Made by a program: the position numbers and the translations under genes. The notes beneath the pieces are model-generated. The model made no database searches and was not told the origin of the DNA. It worked only from the letters and a program-made list of their open reading frames with translations. 35,359 nt of DNA from contig NZ_MBFM01000006.1 in the NCBI RefSeq assembly GCF_001696715.1, positions 37,879 through 73,237 on the forward strand, given 5' to 3'. This document shows positions 1 to 7,063 of this stretch, one piece after another. Source of the stretch: Thauera phenolivorans. Lineage in GTDB: Bacteria > Pseudomonadota > Gammaproteobacteria > Burkholderiales > Rhodocyclaceae. Each line of letters opens with the position of its first letter. The first letter of the stretch is position 1.

Positions 1-2
1 TG

Positions 3-677
3 CTCGCGCTGTGCGCCGCCAGCGCGCACGCCGCCGAACCGCTGGTCGCCGAGCTGGTGGGTGAGCGGCTGTTCGAGACCGAGCGCGCCGACGTCGCGGT
101 GAGCGGCTCCGTCGTGGTCGGCGTCGCCACCCGCCGTGCCGGCGGCGGCCGCGCGCTGGCGAAGCTGCAGCTCTCGCCCCGCCCGCTGCCGGACGACGGC
201 CAGGTCTGCCTGACCGTGCTGTCGCGCGACGGCGTGTATTACTCGCGCAACAGCTTTCGGCTGCCGCCCGACAGCGAGGGCGCGACCGTGCGCCTGCCCT
301 ATGCGACCACCCGGGCGGCACGCCTGGCCGACTACGGCAGCGAGGACCTCGCGGTGCTGATCACCGCCGGCAGCTGCGAGCAGGGCGACGACCGCGCCTA
401 CCTCCTGGCCGACGCCGCTGCGCCACAGCCACCGACCACGATCCGGCTGCTGATCAACTCCTTCGGCGCCACCGACGTCTTCTTCCGCACCGGCTCACCC
501 GTCACCGAGGGCAGCTGCACGGCGATCACCACCGGCCGCCGAACCAGCTTCGACCACTGGTGCGACATCCCCTGGCCGCAGGGCAGCGAGCGGCGCGAGC
601 TCGTCATCGAGCGTGAACGCTACGGACGGGCGATGCCGGTGGTGAGGCTGGCGCTGCCGCTGTTCGCGGGCGACTGA
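3..677 (+). CDS. secreted protein of unknown function, 5'-truncated by window edge
   Basis: The open frame enters from the left edge. Its first visible residues, LALCAASAHA followed by AEPLV, look like the end of a Sec signal peptide with an AHA|A cleavage site, so only the first part of the signal is missing. A GTG at 57 is in frame but lies inside the mature protein and is unlikely to be the start. The mature part is about 210 residues, beta-rich in appearance, with four cysteines (in VCLTV, GSCEQ, GSCTA and HWCDI contexts) that could form periplasmic disulfides. I recognise no family. The stop overlaps the next start (TGATG), so it is translationally coupled to the membrane protein and then to the trypsin-fold protein. 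The function may be as a periplasmic partner of those two; this is inference from the operon only. Confidence 0.75.
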   Translation, partial: LALCAASAHAAEPLVAELVGERLFETERADVAVSGSVVVGVATRRAGGGRALAKLQLSPRPLPDDGQVCLTVLSRDGVYYSRNSFRLPPDSEGATVRLPYATTRAARLADYGSEDLAVLITAGSCEQGDDRAYLLADAAAPQPPTTIRLLINSFGATDVFFRTGSPVTEGSCTAITTGRRTSFDHWCDIPWPQGSERRELVIERERYGRAMPVVRLALPLFAGD

Positions 678-1771
678 TGGACGCCCCGCCCGCCCTCGCC
701 GGGCTGCAGCGCGCCGCCGCCACCGGGGCCGCGCTTTGGAAATTGCTACTGTCGCTCGCCGTCGCCATCGTGCCGCTGGCGGTGATCGCCTTGCTCGTCC
801 TTCTTTGCCTGGCCTGGCTGTCGCCGGCCGGCTGGTATTTCAGCATCCACGCCCGCAGCGCGGTGGCGGCACTGGAGCTGCCACAGGCGCTGGAGACCAG
901 CTGGCGCATCGAGGGCGCGACGCTGTGCGCCACGCAGGATCTGTCGGCGCTGCCGCGTGTGCCCGCCACCGATTCGCCCTGCGGCAGCGCGCGCTGGCAG
1001 GCCTTCGCCTTGCCCGCCGCGGAAGGCGCGGAGCAGGTGATCGTGCTCGGCGGCCGCAGCGGCACCCTTGCCACGCCGATCGAAGCGCGCCTCGAGCTTC
1101 GCGAGGACGACGGCCTGCAGTTGTCGCTGCGTACCGCCCCGGGTGGCACCCTGGGGACGCTGCGGCCCGCCCTCGACACGCCCGCGATCGCGCTCGGCAA
1201 CGCGCTCAACCTGATCTGGACGGGCGGCGAGCGGCCGCGCGACCTCGTCCTCCCCTTCGTCGCCGACCAGGTGCGCGTCGGTCGCGACGTCACCTGGTCC
1301 GACGCCGCGATGCTGCGCTCGGGCACGCTGAGCGTATTCACCAGCAGCGAGGAAGCTGCGGCCAGGCGCAGCCTGATCGAGGAAGTGCAACTGCTGCCGG
1401 GCGACCAGGTCCGCCTCGGCGGCAGCGGCGGCACGGACGCCGCGAGCGTTTTCCCGCCGAAAGGCTTCCTGCGCTTCGATCGGCGCCTCGGCGAAGAGGC
1501 GCCGGCGCTCGAGGTGGTCGCGTTCGGGCGCGCCGACAGCCTGCGCATAGAGCGCTTCGGCGACAGCGGCTACGACTTTCGCCCCGGGGTCTGGGCCGTG
1601 CTGACGCACGACAGCCGCCTGACCATCGCCACTGCCCTTCTCGCCGCGCTGGTCGCAGGGCTCGGTGCGCTCGGCAGCGGTCGCGAACTGGCGATCCCGC
1701 CCCTGAGACAGGCTTGGGCGCGGATGCGCGACGCACTGGCGGGCAAGCCGCGTCGGGAGGACGGTTCATGA
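677..1771 (+). CDS. membrane-anchored periplasmic protein, unknown function
   Basis: A 364-residue protein with a long hydrophobic segment at about residues 20-48 (LWKLLLSLAVAIVPLAVIAL onwards) and a second near residues 310-330 (LTIATALLAALVAGLGAL). Between them is a polar, beta-rich domain of about 260 residues, and after the second a short basic tail (about 30 residues, ending PRREDGS). The likely topology is both termini in the cytoplasm and the central domain in the periplasm. The ATG overlaps the upstream stop by one base, and the stop overlaps the next start as ATGA, so it is the middle gene of a coupled three-gene operon. I do not recognise a domain. It may hold the secreted protein before it and the protease-like protein after it at the inner membrane, which is inference. 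Confidence 0.8.
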   Translation: MDAPPALAGLQRAAATGAALWKLLLSLAVAIVPLAVIALLVLLCLAWLSPAGWYFSIHARSAVAALELPQALETSWRIEGATLCATQDLSALPRVPATDSPCGSARWQAFALPAAEGAEQVIVLGGRSGTLATPIEARLELREDDGLQLSLRTAPGGTLGTLRPALDTPAIALGNALNLIWTGGERPRDLVLPFVADQVRVGRDVTWSDAAMLRSGTLSVFTSSEEAAARRSLIEEVQLLPGDQVRLGGSGGTDAASVFPPKGFLRFDRRLGEEAPALEVVAFGRADSLRIERFGDSGYDFRPGVWAVLTHDSRLTIATALLAALVAGLGALGSGRELAIPPLRQAWARMRDALAGKPRREDGS

Positions 1772-2865
1772 CGCGCCTTTGGCTGCGTGCCGCGCTGGGC
1801 ACGGCCGGCGTGCTCGCACTGCTTGGCGTGCCCGCCAGCCATGCCCAGCAGGCGGTGGTACTGAGCCCGGACGCCGCAGCGCTCGAGGTGGGCCAGGCTT
1901 TCCTCGCGCATCACGCCGGCGACTGCCTCGCCATCCTGCCGCAACATGTGGTCGCCGAAGCCGGTCGCCCGGCGCTGCGGCGCGAGGGCCGGGCGGGGCT
2001 GCTGGGCGAGACGCGGGCGAGCGCCGACCTGGGCGAGGACATCGCGGTCGCCCGCATCGACGGCGGCATCGCCACCGACTGCGGCGTCGGCGCGCTCGCC
2101 GTGCGCCGCGAGCTCGGACGCCTGCTGCAGCAGGGACGGCTCGCCAGCCTGCGCTCGATCAACGGCGACGGCACCGTCGCCCAGCTCGCGGTGACCATCG
2201 TTGACGACGACGACGCCGGCCTGCTGCGGGTGCAGCCGACTCATCCCGACAACCCGATCCGCAAGGGCTTGTCGGGCAGCCTGCTGATGATCGACGGCGT
2301 CGCCGCCGGCATGCTGCTCTCGGTCCATGCGCGCTCGGGCATCGGCACGGTGATGCGGATGGACGCGCTGATGGCGCGGGTCGACGCCCACCTGTTCGCC
2401 GCACCCCCCGCCGTGCCGAGCGCGACGGCCGGCGGCGCGCGCCCGCCCGGTCAACCCGCACGGGTGGTGGCGTGGTCGTCGCTGCCGCACAGCGAGGCCG
2501 AGCGCGCCGCGAACCTGGTCGCCGAGGACGAGGCGCCTGCCTGGCGCAGCGCGGTCGAGCGATGGCCGGCGAGCATCGACCTGCAGCTCGGCGACACGCC
2601 GGTCGTGCTCGACCGCCTGCGGCTCGAGGCGCGCGGTGTCGCCGACCCGGCCGAGCTGCCGGCGCGGGTCGAAGTCTTCATCAATGTGAGCGGCGAAGCG
2701 CGCGCCTGGCGCGCGCTGACCGCGACCGCGCTGCGCTTTGACGACGGCCGCGCCGGGATCGCCTTCGCCCCGGTGCGCGCCCGCCTGCTGCGCCTGAGCT
2801 TCAGCGGCACCGCCGGCGGCGGCCATGTCATCAGCCTCGGCCGCGTGCGGCTCGGCGAGGACTGA
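1768..2865 (+). CDS. secreted trypsin-like serine protease-fold protein with C-terminal beta domain
   Basis: A 365-residue protein beginning MTRLWLRAALGTAG with a signal peptide ending near SHAQQA. Residues about 30-210 look like a trypsin (S1-like) fold: H60 in DCLAILPQHVV, D91 in EDIAVARI and S169 in KGLSGSLL sit in the order and context of the His/Asp/Ser triad, and the GLSGS motif replaces the usual GDSGG. After an Ala/Pro-rich linker (about 211-230) a C-terminal domain of about 130 residues reads like a discoidin/F5-8C-type beta sandwich, which is a weaker call. The start at 1768 is chosen for the ATGA overlap with the preceding gene and the signal peptide; the much longer upstream extension of the frame lies inside the previous gene. 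It could be an active periplasmic protease or an inactive binding relative. The substrate is unknown. Confidence 0.75.
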   Translation: MTRLWLRAALGTAGVLALLGVPASHAQQAVVLSPDAAALEVGQAFLAHHAGDCLAILPQHVVAEAGRPALRREGRAGLLGETRASADLGEDIAVARIDGGIATDCGVGALAVRRELGRLLQQGRLASLRSINGDGTVAQLAVTIVDDDDAGLLRVQPTHPDNPIRKGLSGSLLMIDGVAAGMLLSVHARSGIGTVMRMDALMARVDAHLFAAPPAVPSATAGGARPPGQPARVVAWSSLPHSEAERAANLVAEDEAPAWRSAVERWPASIDLQLGDTPVVLDRLRLEARGVADPAELPARVEVFINVSGEARAWRALTATALRFDDGRAGIAFAPVRARLLRLSFSGTAGGGHVISLGRVRLGED

Positions 2866-2881
2866 GCAGCGTCCGCGGTCC

Positions 2882-3499
2882 TTAGCGCAGGCGCGCGCTG
2901 GCGAGGAACTGAGTGGTGCCGCTCTCGGCCCGCACCACGCCGGCGAGCGCGTTGTCGTCCTGCAGCGTCATCGTTCCGCTCACGCTGCGGCCATAGCCGA
3001 ACATCAGCTCGAGCCCGCTCACCTGCCCCTCCCAGTTCCCAGTGCGGAAGCTGCCGGCCTCGGGGTTCTTGCCGCGTGCATCCATCGGCACGACGAGGCC
3101 GCTGCCGCGCTTGAGGATGAAGGCGGCCGAGGCCTCCTGCACCGGCTTCGGGGCGGAGGGGTCGGGCTGCAGGGTGAGGTGCAGCGCATCCAGCCCCATC
3201 ACCACCGCCTTGAAGGCCATCGCCCGCATCACGCTGTCGGCGCTGGCGAGACCGGCCTCGAGGGCGATCAGCTTCATGGCCTCGTCGCCGCTCTTTACCA
3301 TCCCGTCGAAGGTCGCGAGGCGCATGTTCTGGTCGGGCCCGTTGAGGATCTTGCGCAACTCCTCGATTTCGCGTGCCTGGCCGCGCGCCTGCTCCAGGAT
3401 CTGGGCGGCGCTGCTCTGCGCGGACGCGGCGACGGGGGCGAGCAGGGCGAGCGCTGCGGCCAGGGCGAGGCTGGCCAGGAGGGGAGCGGTTCGTGACAT
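2882..3499 (-). CDS. secreted hypothetical protein with coiled-coil N-terminal region
   Basis: A 205-residue protein starting MSRTAPLLASLALAAALALL with a signal peptide cleaved near ASAQSS. Start 3499 is preferred over an upstream in-frame codon at 3619 because it places the signal peptide at the N-terminus. The mature protein begins with a helical, probably coiled-coil stretch (AAQILEQARGQAREIEELRK), then an alpha-helical repeat-like section (residues about 60-110) and a C-terminal half of beta character ending in LASARLR. I recognise no family. It converges on the trypsin-like gene with only 16 bases between the stops, so it is not part of that operon, although both products are exported. 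Confidence 0.7.
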   Translation of the reverse strand: MSRTAPLLASLALAAALALLAPVAASAQSSAAQILEQARGQAREIEELRKILNGPDQNMRLATFDGMVKSGDEAMKLIALEAGLASADSVMRAMAFKAVVMGLDALHLTLQPDPSAPKPVQEASAAFILKRGSGLVVPMDARGKNPEAGSFRTGNWEGQVSGLELMFGYGRSVSGTMTLQDDNALAGVVRAESGTTQFLASARLR

Positions 3500-3699
3500 G
3501 GCGTTCTCGTCGAAAGGTCGGGTTGGGTGGGGTGAGGAGCTCATTCTAATGAGCGCGAGCACGCGCACAACGCTGGCCGACGCGCGGCTTGCCGCGCCCG
3601 GCAGCGGCACGACGCTCACATGTCGGCTAAATTGGAGGGCGGCCGCTCGCAGCCCGCTTCGGCGTGACGGCCGCGATCCCGATGGAGACGGCGGACCAC

Positions 3700-3705
3700 A
3701 AGGAG
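3700..3705 (+). promoter_or_regulatory. ribosome binding site deciding the start of the ferritin-like gene
   Basis: AAGGAG lies 6 bases before the ATG at 3712. In-frame start codons further upstream (from 3664) have no comparable site, so 3712 is taken as the start. Confidence 0.7.
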
Positions 3706-3711
3706 AACGAC

Positions 3712-4173
3712 ATGCAGGCGCTCGACAAGAAGACGACGATCGACATCCTCAACCGCATCCTCGAGGCGGAACTGGCCGGCGTGGTGCGCTATACCCACTA
3801 TTCCTTCCTGGTGTTCGGCTTCGGACGCATCCCGATCGTGTCCTGGCTGCAGGCGCAGGCCGACGAGTCGCTACTGCACGCGCGCCAGGCCGGCGAGTGG
3901 ATCACCACGCTCGGCGCCTATCCCTCGCTCGGCATCGGCCCGCTGCTCGATTCGCACCAGCACGACGTCGGCACCATGCTGCGCGAGTCGCTGCAGACCG
4001 AGCGCGAGACGCTGGCGCTCTACCGCGAGCTGCTGGCGGCGGTCGAGGGCCGCTCGGTCGCGCTCGAGGAGTACGCGCGCCAGATGATCCAGGCCGAGGA
4101 GCTGCACCAGGCCGAGGTCGACAAGATGCTGCGCAAGCCCGGCGACGTGTCGGCCTTCGCGCCCTCCGCCTAG
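3712..4173 (+). CDS. ferritin-like diiron protein, bacterioferritin-related
   Basis: A 153-residue, almost entirely helical protein of ferritin size (bacterioferritin is about 155-160). Candidate metal ligands appear in the expected helices: E20 (ILEAELAGVVRY), E52 and H56 (ADESLLHARQ), E97 or so in helix C, and an ExxH motif at E129-H132 (QAEELHQAEVDKML). The helix-B Glu and His are spaced ExxxH rather than the ExxH of classical Bfr, and I see no obvious haem-binding Met, so it belongs to a Bfr-like rather than a canonical haem Bfr group. The expected role is iron oxidation and storage or oxidative-stress protection in the cytoplasm. The last four bases overlap the convergent metallopeptidase gene. 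Confidence 0.85.
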   Translation: MQALDKKTTIDILNRILEAELAGVVRYTHYSFLVFGFGRIPIVSWLQAQADESLLHARQAGEWITTLGAYPSLGIGPLLDSHQHDVGTMLRESLQTERETLALYRELLAAVEGRSVALEEYARQMIQAEELHQAEVDKMLRKPGDVSAFAPSA

Positions 4174-4682
4174 CGCGCGGGCGCACCGCCCGCTTCGAGT
4201 TCGCGCCAGGTCAGCCAGACGCGGGCGTCGAACTCGAGCTGGTGGTAGTCCGGCTCCATGTGGCAGCACAGCTGGTAGAAGGCCTTGTCATGGGCCTTCA
4301 CCTTGAGGTGCGCGAGCTCGTGCACCACGATCATGCGCAGGAAGGCCGCCGGCGCCTGGCGGAAGAGCGCGGCGATGCGCAGCTCGTTGCTGCGCTTGAG
4401 GCGGCTGCCCTGGACCCGGCTGACGAAGGCGTTGGTGCCGAGCGCGCCATGCACCGGATGCAGGCTGGCGTCGTACATCACCTTGGACAGCGGCGCGCTG
4501 TTGCGCAGGTGGCGCTGGCGCAGCTCGGCGACGTAGGCATAGAGCGCGCGATCGGACTGCACCGCATGGCCTTCCGGGTGGCGGCGGGCGAGCCAGGCGC
4601 CGAGCTCGCCGCGCTCGATCAGGCCGCGTACCTGTGCCAGCAGCTGGGGCGGATAGGCGGCGAGATAGGGCAAGGGGAGCAT
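4170..4682 (-). CDS. YgjP/DUF45-type zinc metallopeptidase
   Basis: A 170-residue protein with the zinc-binding motif HELAH (H121, E122, H125) in VVHELAHLKVKAHDKAFYQL; H131 is in the position of the third ligand, and the following PDYHQLE is typical of the YgjP-like (DUF45, M48-related) family. Members are small cytoplasmic metalloproteins, some annotated as UTP pyrophosphatase or as metal-dependent hydrolases; the substrate here is unknown. ATG at 4682 has only a weak Shine-Dalgarno match. The 3' end overlaps that of the ferritin-like gene by four bases, in convergent orientation. Confidence 0.85.
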   Translation of the reverse strand: MLPLPYLAAYPPQLLAQVRGLIERGELGAWLARRHPEGHAVQSDRALYAYVAELRQRHLRNSAPLSKVMYDASLHPVHGALGTNAFVSRVQGSRLKRSNELRIAALFRQAPAAFLRMIVVHELAHLKVKAHDKAFYQLCCHMEPDYHQLEFDARVWLTWRELEAGGAPAR

Positions 4683-4881
4683 CGGCAGCGGGAGCAGGTG
4701 GAGCGCGAAGGCCGAATCTACACGCCACGGACCGCGCGTGGCGACAAAAGCGCGACACCGCCGTCATCGCGAGCACAACCGCCGCGATCGCGCACAGGGG
4801 TGCGCTCCTACAGTGCCTGCGAGCGGCGCCTCCCGTGTAGGAGCCCTGCCCCCAGGGCGATCGCGGCCGTCTCGGGGGGTA
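4683..4881. other. non-coding stretch left of the IS256 element
   Basis: No convincing gene. It holds the upstream region of the metallopeptidase and, from 4781, an inverted pair of REP-like palindromes running almost up to the IS end. No 5' part of the gene interrupted at the right IS end (6291-6356) is found here. Confidence 0.6.
4781..4868. repeat. inverted pair of REP-like palindromes (BIME-like)
   Basis: Two related units face each other. Unit 1 (4781-4812, read on the minus strand) and unit 2 (4835-4868, plus strand) both read GTAGGAGC, then a short hairpin, then GCGATCGCGGC. The hairpins are GCGCA/TGCGC and GCCCTG-CCCC-CAGGGC. The GTAGGAGC head followed by a GC-rich hairpin and a GCGATCGCG tail resembles REP elements mobilised by RAYT (TnpA-REP) transposases in other proteobacteria. 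About 22 bases separate the units. No RAYT gene is in the window. Confidence 0.65.
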
Positions 4882-4904
4882 GTGTTCTGATCAGTGTGCA
4901 AAAG
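4882..4904 (+). repeat. left terminal inverted repeat of the IS256-family element
   Basis: Starts GTGTTC and ends TGTGCAAAAG. It pairs with the right repeat at 6268-6290, with strongest identity in the inner 10 bases. Confidence 0.65.
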
Positions 4905-4986
4905 CCCGAACGGGCTTGCAGAGAAGGGTGGTCATGGTAAGAGGTTGATTGTGCAGATCGACCTTGATCCCTGAGGAGGGCAAACC

Positions 4987-6183
4987 ATGACCACGAGCAA
5001 GAGTAATACGGTGTCGTTGTCGGCGAAAGAGTGGGTGTCTGGCGACCGTGACCTGATGAAGTCGCTGATGAAGGAAGCGCTGCAGGAGGTGCTCGAAGGC
5101 GAGATGACGGAGTTTCTCGGCGCGGCGCCGAGCGAGCGCAGCGAGACGCGCAGCGGTTACCGGGCGGGTTACTACCACCGGGGGCTGGTGACGCGGATCG
5201 GCAAGCTGGAACTGCGGGTGCCGCGCGACCGCAGCGGCGAATTCTCGACGGCACTGTTTGAGCGCTATGCGCGCAGCGAGAAGGCGCTGGTGGCGGCGTT
5301 GGCCGAGATGTACGTGCAGGGTGTCTCGACCCGCAAGGTCAAGGCGATCACCGAAGAGCTGTGCGGGCACAGCTTCTCGGCCTCGGCCATCTCGGCGATC
5401 AACAAGAGCCTGGACGAGGCGCTCGAGCGCTTTGCCAGCCGGCAACTGGAAGAGGCGTATCCGTACGTGATTCTGGATGCGCGCTACGAGAAGGTGCGCG
5501 AGGACGGTGTGATCCGCTCGATGGCGGTGCAGATCGCCATTGGCATCAACTGGGAGGGGCAGCGTCAGGTGCTGGCGGTCGAGACGGCAAACCGGGAGAG
5601 CCTGAGCAGTTGGAAGGACTTCCTGCTGCGGCTCAAGGAGCGTGGGCTCACCGGCGTGGAGTTCGTGGTCTCGGACGACCACGCGGGCCTGAAGAAGGCG
5701 ATCAGCGAGGTGTTGTGCGAAGCGGCATGGCAGCGCTGCTATGTGCATTTCCTGCGCAACGCGCTCGATTACCTGCCCAGGAAGGCCGACGACGACTGTC
5801 TGCAGGAGCTGCGCTGGATCTACGACCGGCGCGACTTGCAGGAAGCCAACCGCGATCTGGCGGCGTGGATCACCAAGTGGCAGGGCAAGTACCCGAAGCT
5901 CGTCGACTGGGCCGAGAGCAACATCGGCGAAACCTTGAGCTTCTACCGGCTGCCCCGGGCGCACCACAAGCACTTGAAGAGCACCAACATGCTCGAGCGC
6001 CTCAACGAGGAGATCAAGCGGCGCACGCGCGTGGTGAGGATCTTCCCGAACACCGAGTCGTGTCTGCGGCTGATTCGGGCGCTGTGCGTCGAAACCCACG
6101 AGACGTGGCTCGAGGACAACCGTTACCTGAACATGGCACTGCTGGCCGAGCAGAAGAAGGAGCTGTTGAGACTGGCCGCCTGA
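4987..6183 (+). CDS. IS256-family (Mutator-type) transposase
   Basis: A 398-residue transposase, full length for the family. It begins MTTSKSNTVSL behind a good ribosome site (GAGGAGGG, 7 bases before ATG). DDE residues are visible as D164 (YVILDARYEK), D230 (VVSDDHAGLKK) and E337 (STNMLERLNEEIKRRT), with the family's C/H motif CYVHFLRN in between and RTRVVRIFPN after the glutamate. No frameshift or stop interrupts it, so the element may be active. The enzyme cuts and joins the IS ends, usually making an 8-9 bp target duplication, which is not seen here. Codon use resembles that of neighbouring genes. Confidence 0.95.
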   Translation: MTTSKSNTVSLSAKEWVSGDRDLMKSLMKEALQEVLEGEMTEFLGAAPSERSETRSGYRAGYYHRGLVTRIGKLELRVPRDRSGEFSTALFERYARSEKALVAALAEMYVQGVSTRKVKAITEELCGHSFSASAISAINKSLDEALERFASRQLEEAYPYVILDARYEKVREDGVIRSMAVQIAIGINWEGQRQVLAVETANRESLSSWKDFLLRLKERGLTGVEFVVSDDHAGLKKAISEVLCEAAWQRCYVHFLRNALDYLPRKADDDCLQELRWIYDRRDLQEANRDLAAWITKWQGKYPKLVDWAESNIGETLSFYRLPRAHHKHLKSTNMLERLNEEIKRRTRVVRIFPNTESCLRLIRALCVETHETWLEDNRYLNMALLAEQKKELLRLAA

Positions 6184-6267
6184 CGGCCGCCGCCGTGGTC
6201 GGCGCTCCGGGCTACGCCCTGCGCGCCGACCACGGCAACCCGGAATCAACCGAATACCTGATCAACC

Positions 6268-6290
6268 CTTTTGCACAACTTGACGCACAC
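6268..6290 (-). repeat. right terminal inverted repeat of the IS256-family element
   Basis: Reads CTTTTGCACA at its inner end and GCACAC at its outer end, the complement of the left repeat's TGTGCAAAAG and GTGT. Confidence 0.65.
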
Positions 6291-6356
6291 AACTCCTTCG
6301 ACATCGTCGCCAACGACGTCGTGATCCGATTCCGCATCACCGCCGTGGCGAAGTAA
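6291..6356 (+). pseudogene. C-terminal remnant of a gene destroyed at the IS right end
   Basis: Immediately after the IS end an open frame of 21 codons reads NSFDIVANDVVIRFRITAVAK then TAA. It has the look of a genuine C-terminus (alternating hydrophobic strand) and lies 61 bases before an intact yceI-type gene. Its beta-strand ending is reminiscent of YceI/lipocalin-like proteins, which often occur as tandem genes, but 21 residues are too few to be sure. The 5' part of the gene is not found left of the IS. Confidence 0.5.
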
Positions 6357-6417
6357 GCCGCGGCCCATCCACCAAGCACGAGCCTTGCTCACCACCCCGA
6401 CCCACAGAGGACAAACC

Positions 6418-6996
6418 ATGAACCGTCTCGTCAAGCTCAACGCCGCCCTCATCGTCTCTGCCGCTGCGGCCTCGTCCGCGTTTGCCGCGCCCGAGACCTA
6501 CGCCATCGACCCCACCCACACCTTCCCGAGCTTCTCGTACAGCCACTTCGGCATGTCGACCCAGATCTCGAAGTTCGACAAGACCACCGGCACCGTCACG
6601 CTGGACAAGGCGGCGAAGACCGGCGCGGTCGACATCACCATCGACATGACTTCGGTGAGTACCGGTTACGGCACCTTCGACGAGCACATCCAGGGCGAGG
6701 ACTTCCTCGACACCGCCAGGTACCCGACCGCGACCTTCAAGTCGACCAAGGTGGCTTTCGAGGGCGATGCGCCGGTGACGATCGACGGCGAGCTCACCAT
6801 CAAGGGGGTGACCAGGCCGGTGACGCTGCAGGTGAACCACTTCGCGACCATGCCGCACCCGATGCTGCAGAAGGACGCGATCGGTGCCAACGCGAGCACG
6901 GTCATCAAGCGCAGCGAGTTCAACGCCGGCAAGTACGCGCCCAACGTGGGCGACGAGGTGACGATCACTGTGTCGCTCGAAGCGATCCGGAACTGA
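6418..6996 (+). CDS. YceI-family periplasmic polyisoprenoid-binding-type protein
   Basis: A 192-residue protein with a signal peptide (MNRLVKLNAALIVSAAAASS, cleavage near FAAPE) and the YceI lipocalin-like pattern: YAIDPTHTFPSFSYSHFG at the mature N-terminus, GTVTLDKAAKTGAVDITID, FDEHIQGEDFLD, YPTATFKST, and GELTIKGVTRPVTLQVN. Family members bind isoprenoid-type lipids such as polyprenyl pyrophosphate or ubiquinone analogues in the periplasm; the exact ligand here is not known. The start is set by the AGAGG ribosome site 7 bases upstream; an upstream in-frame codon at 6385 would bury the signal peptide. A strong terminator follows directly. Confidence 0.92.
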   Translation: MNRLVKLNAALIVSAAAASSAFAAPETYAIDPTHTFPSFSYSHFGMSTQISKFDKTTGTVTLDKAAKTGAVDITIDMTSVSTGYGTFDEHIQGEDFLDTARYPTATFKSTKVAFEGDAPVTIDGELTIKGVTRPVTLQVNHFATMPHPMLQKDAIGANASTVIKRSEFNAGKYAPNVGDEVTITVSLEAIRN

Positions 6997-7002
6997 AAAC
7001 GA

Positions 7003-7050
7003 AAAACCCCGCCGGGCCCGCGTTGAAATCACGCGGCCCGGCGGGGTTTT
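7003..7050. terminator. bidirectional rho-independent terminator
   Basis: A perfect 16-bp stem, AAAACCCCGCCGGGCC at 7003-7018 pairing with its complement at 7035-7050, is extended internally by GCGT/ACGC. It has an A-run on one side and a T-run on the other, so it can end both the yceI transcript (plus) and the lutABC-lctP transcript (minus), whose last stop is at 7064. Confidence 0.92.
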
Positions 7051-7063
7051 GTTCGTCTGCAGC

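Larger units (their letters stand above)
4882..6290 (+). mobile_element. IS256-family insertion sequence
   Basis: An insertion of about 1.4 kb containing one transposase gene. Imperfect terminal inverted repeats of 23 bases are seen at 4882-4904 and 6268-6290: both begin GTGT on the outside and share the inner block TGTGCAAAAG (15 of 23 positions identical). The 8 bases flanking the left end (GGGGGGTA) and the right end (AACTCCTT) do not match, so no target duplication is visible with these ends. Either the true ends differ by a few bases or the element now sits at a recombination junction. Confidence 0.8.
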
